Shown here: positions 53,763 through 55,400 of the stretch, piece after piece
Position numbering within the stretch: position 1 is the stretch's first letter
Layout of the letters: each line of letters opens with the position of its first letter
From: an uncultured Saprospiraceae bacterium
GTDB taxonomy: Bacteria; Bacteroidota; Bacteroidia; Chitinophagales; Saprospiraceae
Direction: 5' to 3'
Assembly: GCA_937951615.1 (NCBI GenBank)
Contig: CALFBH010000065.1
Location: 1 to 55,400 of the forward strand
DNA length: 55,400 nt
Program-made: the position numbers and the translations under genes
The notes under the pieces: model-generated
What the model was told of the DNA's origin: nothing
The model's input: only the letters and a program-made list of their open reading frames with translations
The model's database searches: none

Positions 53763-54959
53763 ATGAAAACGTTCAACAAGCTTTGCAGGCTACAATTATT
53801 TATGCTCCTCTTATTTGCAGGTATGATGATGTCTTCCTGTGAGACTGAAGACTATGTACAGCCTTTGCAGGAAAATGCACTTGAAAAAAATCAGGTAGAA
53901 TTGTCAAATGCACGTGAAAAAACTCAGCTAGAATTGCCAGCGGGGATTCCCTCCGCAGAATTTATGAAACAGATGGATACCCAAATCATCGACCGTTCTG
54001 CCCTTCGCGACAGACCGGAAGTGCCAGAATTGTCAGACAGGAACAAGGCAACTGGTGATTTGCGGAATGGCTGCCTTGAGTATAATAAATGGAATTGGAC
54101 TTCAGCAATAGGTTGGATTTATCCATTTAGCCCAACAGATAATTGGGTCTATTCGTGGACATACATGGATTATGTCTATTTGGACAAACATTCTGATGCT
54201 TGTAATAGCGCGGGATTCATATTCCACACCTATTGGAATGAGATTTGCGGACACTTTGGTTGGCTTTGGGATAATAGTGTAGATAATAATACCCTGTGGT
54301 TTTGGGACGGTTCTAATTGGTCTTCTAGAAGTTGTAGCAGATGCGAAAACAATGATTTTACATCACGCTTTATAAATTATGTGAATAATTATACTTACCT
54401 GAAAGGAGAAGCTTCCTGCTGCGGAGCAGCCAATTTTGTATCAGATCTTAACTTTTTTAAAAATTTAATACAGACTGACGCCCCCTTGGATGTCAAAAAT
54501 TCGGATTGGTTTCTTTCAAATTTACACGATAATTGTAGCGGCACTGGCATTAAATTATTTGGAAGAGAAGTTGCTGCAGATGTCCCTGGAAATATCTTAT
54601 ATGGTTTTATCGGGCATCTGTATTGGGAAAATAAATATCCGAATGATACTGATCTTTTCCTTACTGCCGCAGCAGGATTAGCGCAAGGTATTAGTGATGG
54701 TAAATTGAATGGTACTCCCTGGACACAAGGTCTGCTCGCTTTTCCAGATGAATGGCTTTGTCTAACTTCATACGATCCCTGGTGTGATACCTATGCTATA
54801 TCGTTTGGAGTCAGAACAGCCGAGCAGTACGGTCCCAATATATCCGACACGCAGTGGTCGAATAGAGTGAACGCTTCAAATACATGGCTGCTGGATGGAC
54901 AAAACTCCTGTCCTGCACTCTATTCTCCAACAGGCTATACTGATTGCGAATATCCATGA
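53763..54959 (+). CDS. Trp- and Cys-rich secreted lipoprotein of unknown function
   Basis: A 398-residue protein. MKTFNKLCRLQLFMLLLFAGMMMSSCETED is a lipoprotein signal with lipobox Cys (MSSC). A charged linker with repeated ENALEKNQVELSNAREKTQLEL units (about 35-60) is followed by an aromatic-rich globular part: YNKWNWTSAIGWIYPFSP, YSWTYMDYVYLDKH, HFGWLWDNSVDNNTLWFWDGSNWSSRSC. At least ten Cys (CSRC, SCC) could form disulfides. A later part, VAADVPGNILYGFIGHLYWENKYPN then GLAQGISDGKLNGTPWTQG, looks helical and resembles polymorphic-toxin-type or lipase-like C-terminal domains only vaguely. I do not recognise the family. It is a single-gene unit, probably surface exposed. Confidence 0.8.
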   Translation: MKTFNKLCRLQLFMLLLFAGMMMSSCETEDYVQPLQENALEKNQVELSNAREKTQLELPAGIPSAEFMKQMDTQIIDRSALRDRPEVPELSDRNKATGDLRNGCLEYNKWNWTSAIGWIYPFSPTDNWVYSWTYMDYVYLDKHSDACNSAGFIFHTYWNEICGHFGWLWDNSVDNNTLWFWDGSNWSSRSCSRCENNDFTSRFINYVNNYTYLKGEASCCGAANFVSDLNFFKNLIQTDAPLDVKNSDWFLSNLHDNCSGTGIKLFGREVAADVPGNILYGFIGHLYWENKYPNDTDLFLTAAAGLAQGISDGKLNGTPWTQGLLAFPDEWLCLTSYDPWCDTYAISFGVRTAEQYGPNISDTQWSNRVNASNTWLLDGQNSCPALYSPTGYTDCEYP

Positions 54960-55400
54960 TTTAGTGCATATTAGCAAAATAGGAAAATATCGAATATCGA
55001 AGTAGTAGTTAAGATGAATGATGAACATTTAGAAAGGAAAAAGTGTCAAGTAAAACTGGAATACTGAGGTGAATTGAATGGCAAAATACTTCGAAATTCG
55101 GTGTTCAATATTCGTTATTCGACATTCAAAATGTACTGATTTATTTAGTGAAGGCACTAGGCTTTTATTAATTTTTGGACTTTGGACGAAAAGGGAATTG
55201 GGATTTTAGATTGACGGGTAGCCAGCAATTCTCAATTTGGCTTTTTGTCCCCCGCTGGCGGGCAGGGCTGTTAAGTGCTAAGTGTCCAAATTTTTTAACA
55301 AAAATGTTATTTCGTTTTTTGTTAAAATTCACCTCGTTTTCAGAATTTAATTTTGCAATTACTTTCTGAACGACCGTTGAAAAAAGAGAAAGTATTAAAA
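54960..55400. other. Downstream intergenic region with degenerate TTCGATATTC-type repeats
   Basis: Near 54985-55003 units of ATCGAATATCGAAG occur, and at 55090-55128 the complementary CTTCGAAATTCGGTG and ATATTCGTTATTCGAC type units, forming a loose inverted pair. A GC-rich CCCGCTGGCGGG patch lies near 55250. The open frame at 55175-55369 has no protein-like features and I do not call it. Confidence 0.45.

Noticed and set aside
55175-55369. 64-codon plus-strand frame at the window end
   Set aside because: It lies across a repeat-like GC patch and AT-rich DNA, lacks domain features, and has an unlikely basic/aromatic composition.

Overview
The window looks like a chromosomal segment of a marine or environmental Bacteroidota, most probably of the Saprospiria/Lewinella type. 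The evidence is several very large secreted proteins with SprB-type repeats and type IX secretion (T9SS) C-terminal sorting domains of both type A and type B, TPR-CHAT and TPR-kinase proteins, the DUF1501/DUF1800 pair, TANNTTTG-type -7 promoter boxes and AT-rich intergenic DNA. No rRNA, tRNA, CRISPR array or intact prophage was found.

Layout. 443-6643 and 9498-15560 are two giant paralogous surface proteins (CUB domains, ten or eleven SprB-like repeats, T9SS type B tail). They are separated by an AAA ATPase cassette (6973-8421) whose leader carries three tandem hairpin repeats, and by a small outer-membrane protein (8431-9093, minus). 15741-18405 is an EAD11-NACHT NTPase with C-terminal membrane helices, a candidate defence or signalling STAND protein, broken by two -1 frameshifts. 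18514-22368 and 22870-26715 (both minus) are T9SS type A proteins: one has an SdiA-regulated-like propeller, Ig domains and two DNRLRE-like domains, the other has a thrice-repeated unrecognised domain among calcium-binding TSP3 repeats. 27301-33016 is a plus-strand run: TolB-like propeller, secreted TPR-CHAT protease-like protein, and the NAD(P)H-hydrate repair enzyme Nnr. It is followed by a thioredoxin-fold lipoprotein and an outer-membrane protein (33153-34722), an MFS transporter (minus) and a RAYT-type transposase remnant.

36626-47344 is the most coherent candidate system. A DUF1800-DUF1501 operon, a cohesin-like/SprB/CBM protein and a divergent unit (toroid-fold lipoprotein plus another secreted protein) share, in three of the five proteins, an approximately 200-residue module ending in a tandem dockerin-like EF-hand pair. 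The rest of the window holds a lipoprotein/TonB-receptor pair behind a 7-1-7 palindromic operator (candidate Fur/Zur-type metal regulation), a soluble TPR histidine kinase, a fatty-acid desaturase and an orphan Trp-rich lipoprotein.

The intergenic DNA is unusually structured. Three elements consist of degenerate short tandem repeats on each side of a central TTGC-nnn-GCAA mini-hairpin. Two 39-bp palindromes 30 kb apart differ by a compensatory base-pair change. There is a 24-bp perfect stem, a repeat flanking the TonB operon, and an (AATTTCAC)16 array that contains a stop codon. These may be a family of non-autonomous elements; the RAYT remnant next to one of them is suggestive, not proof.
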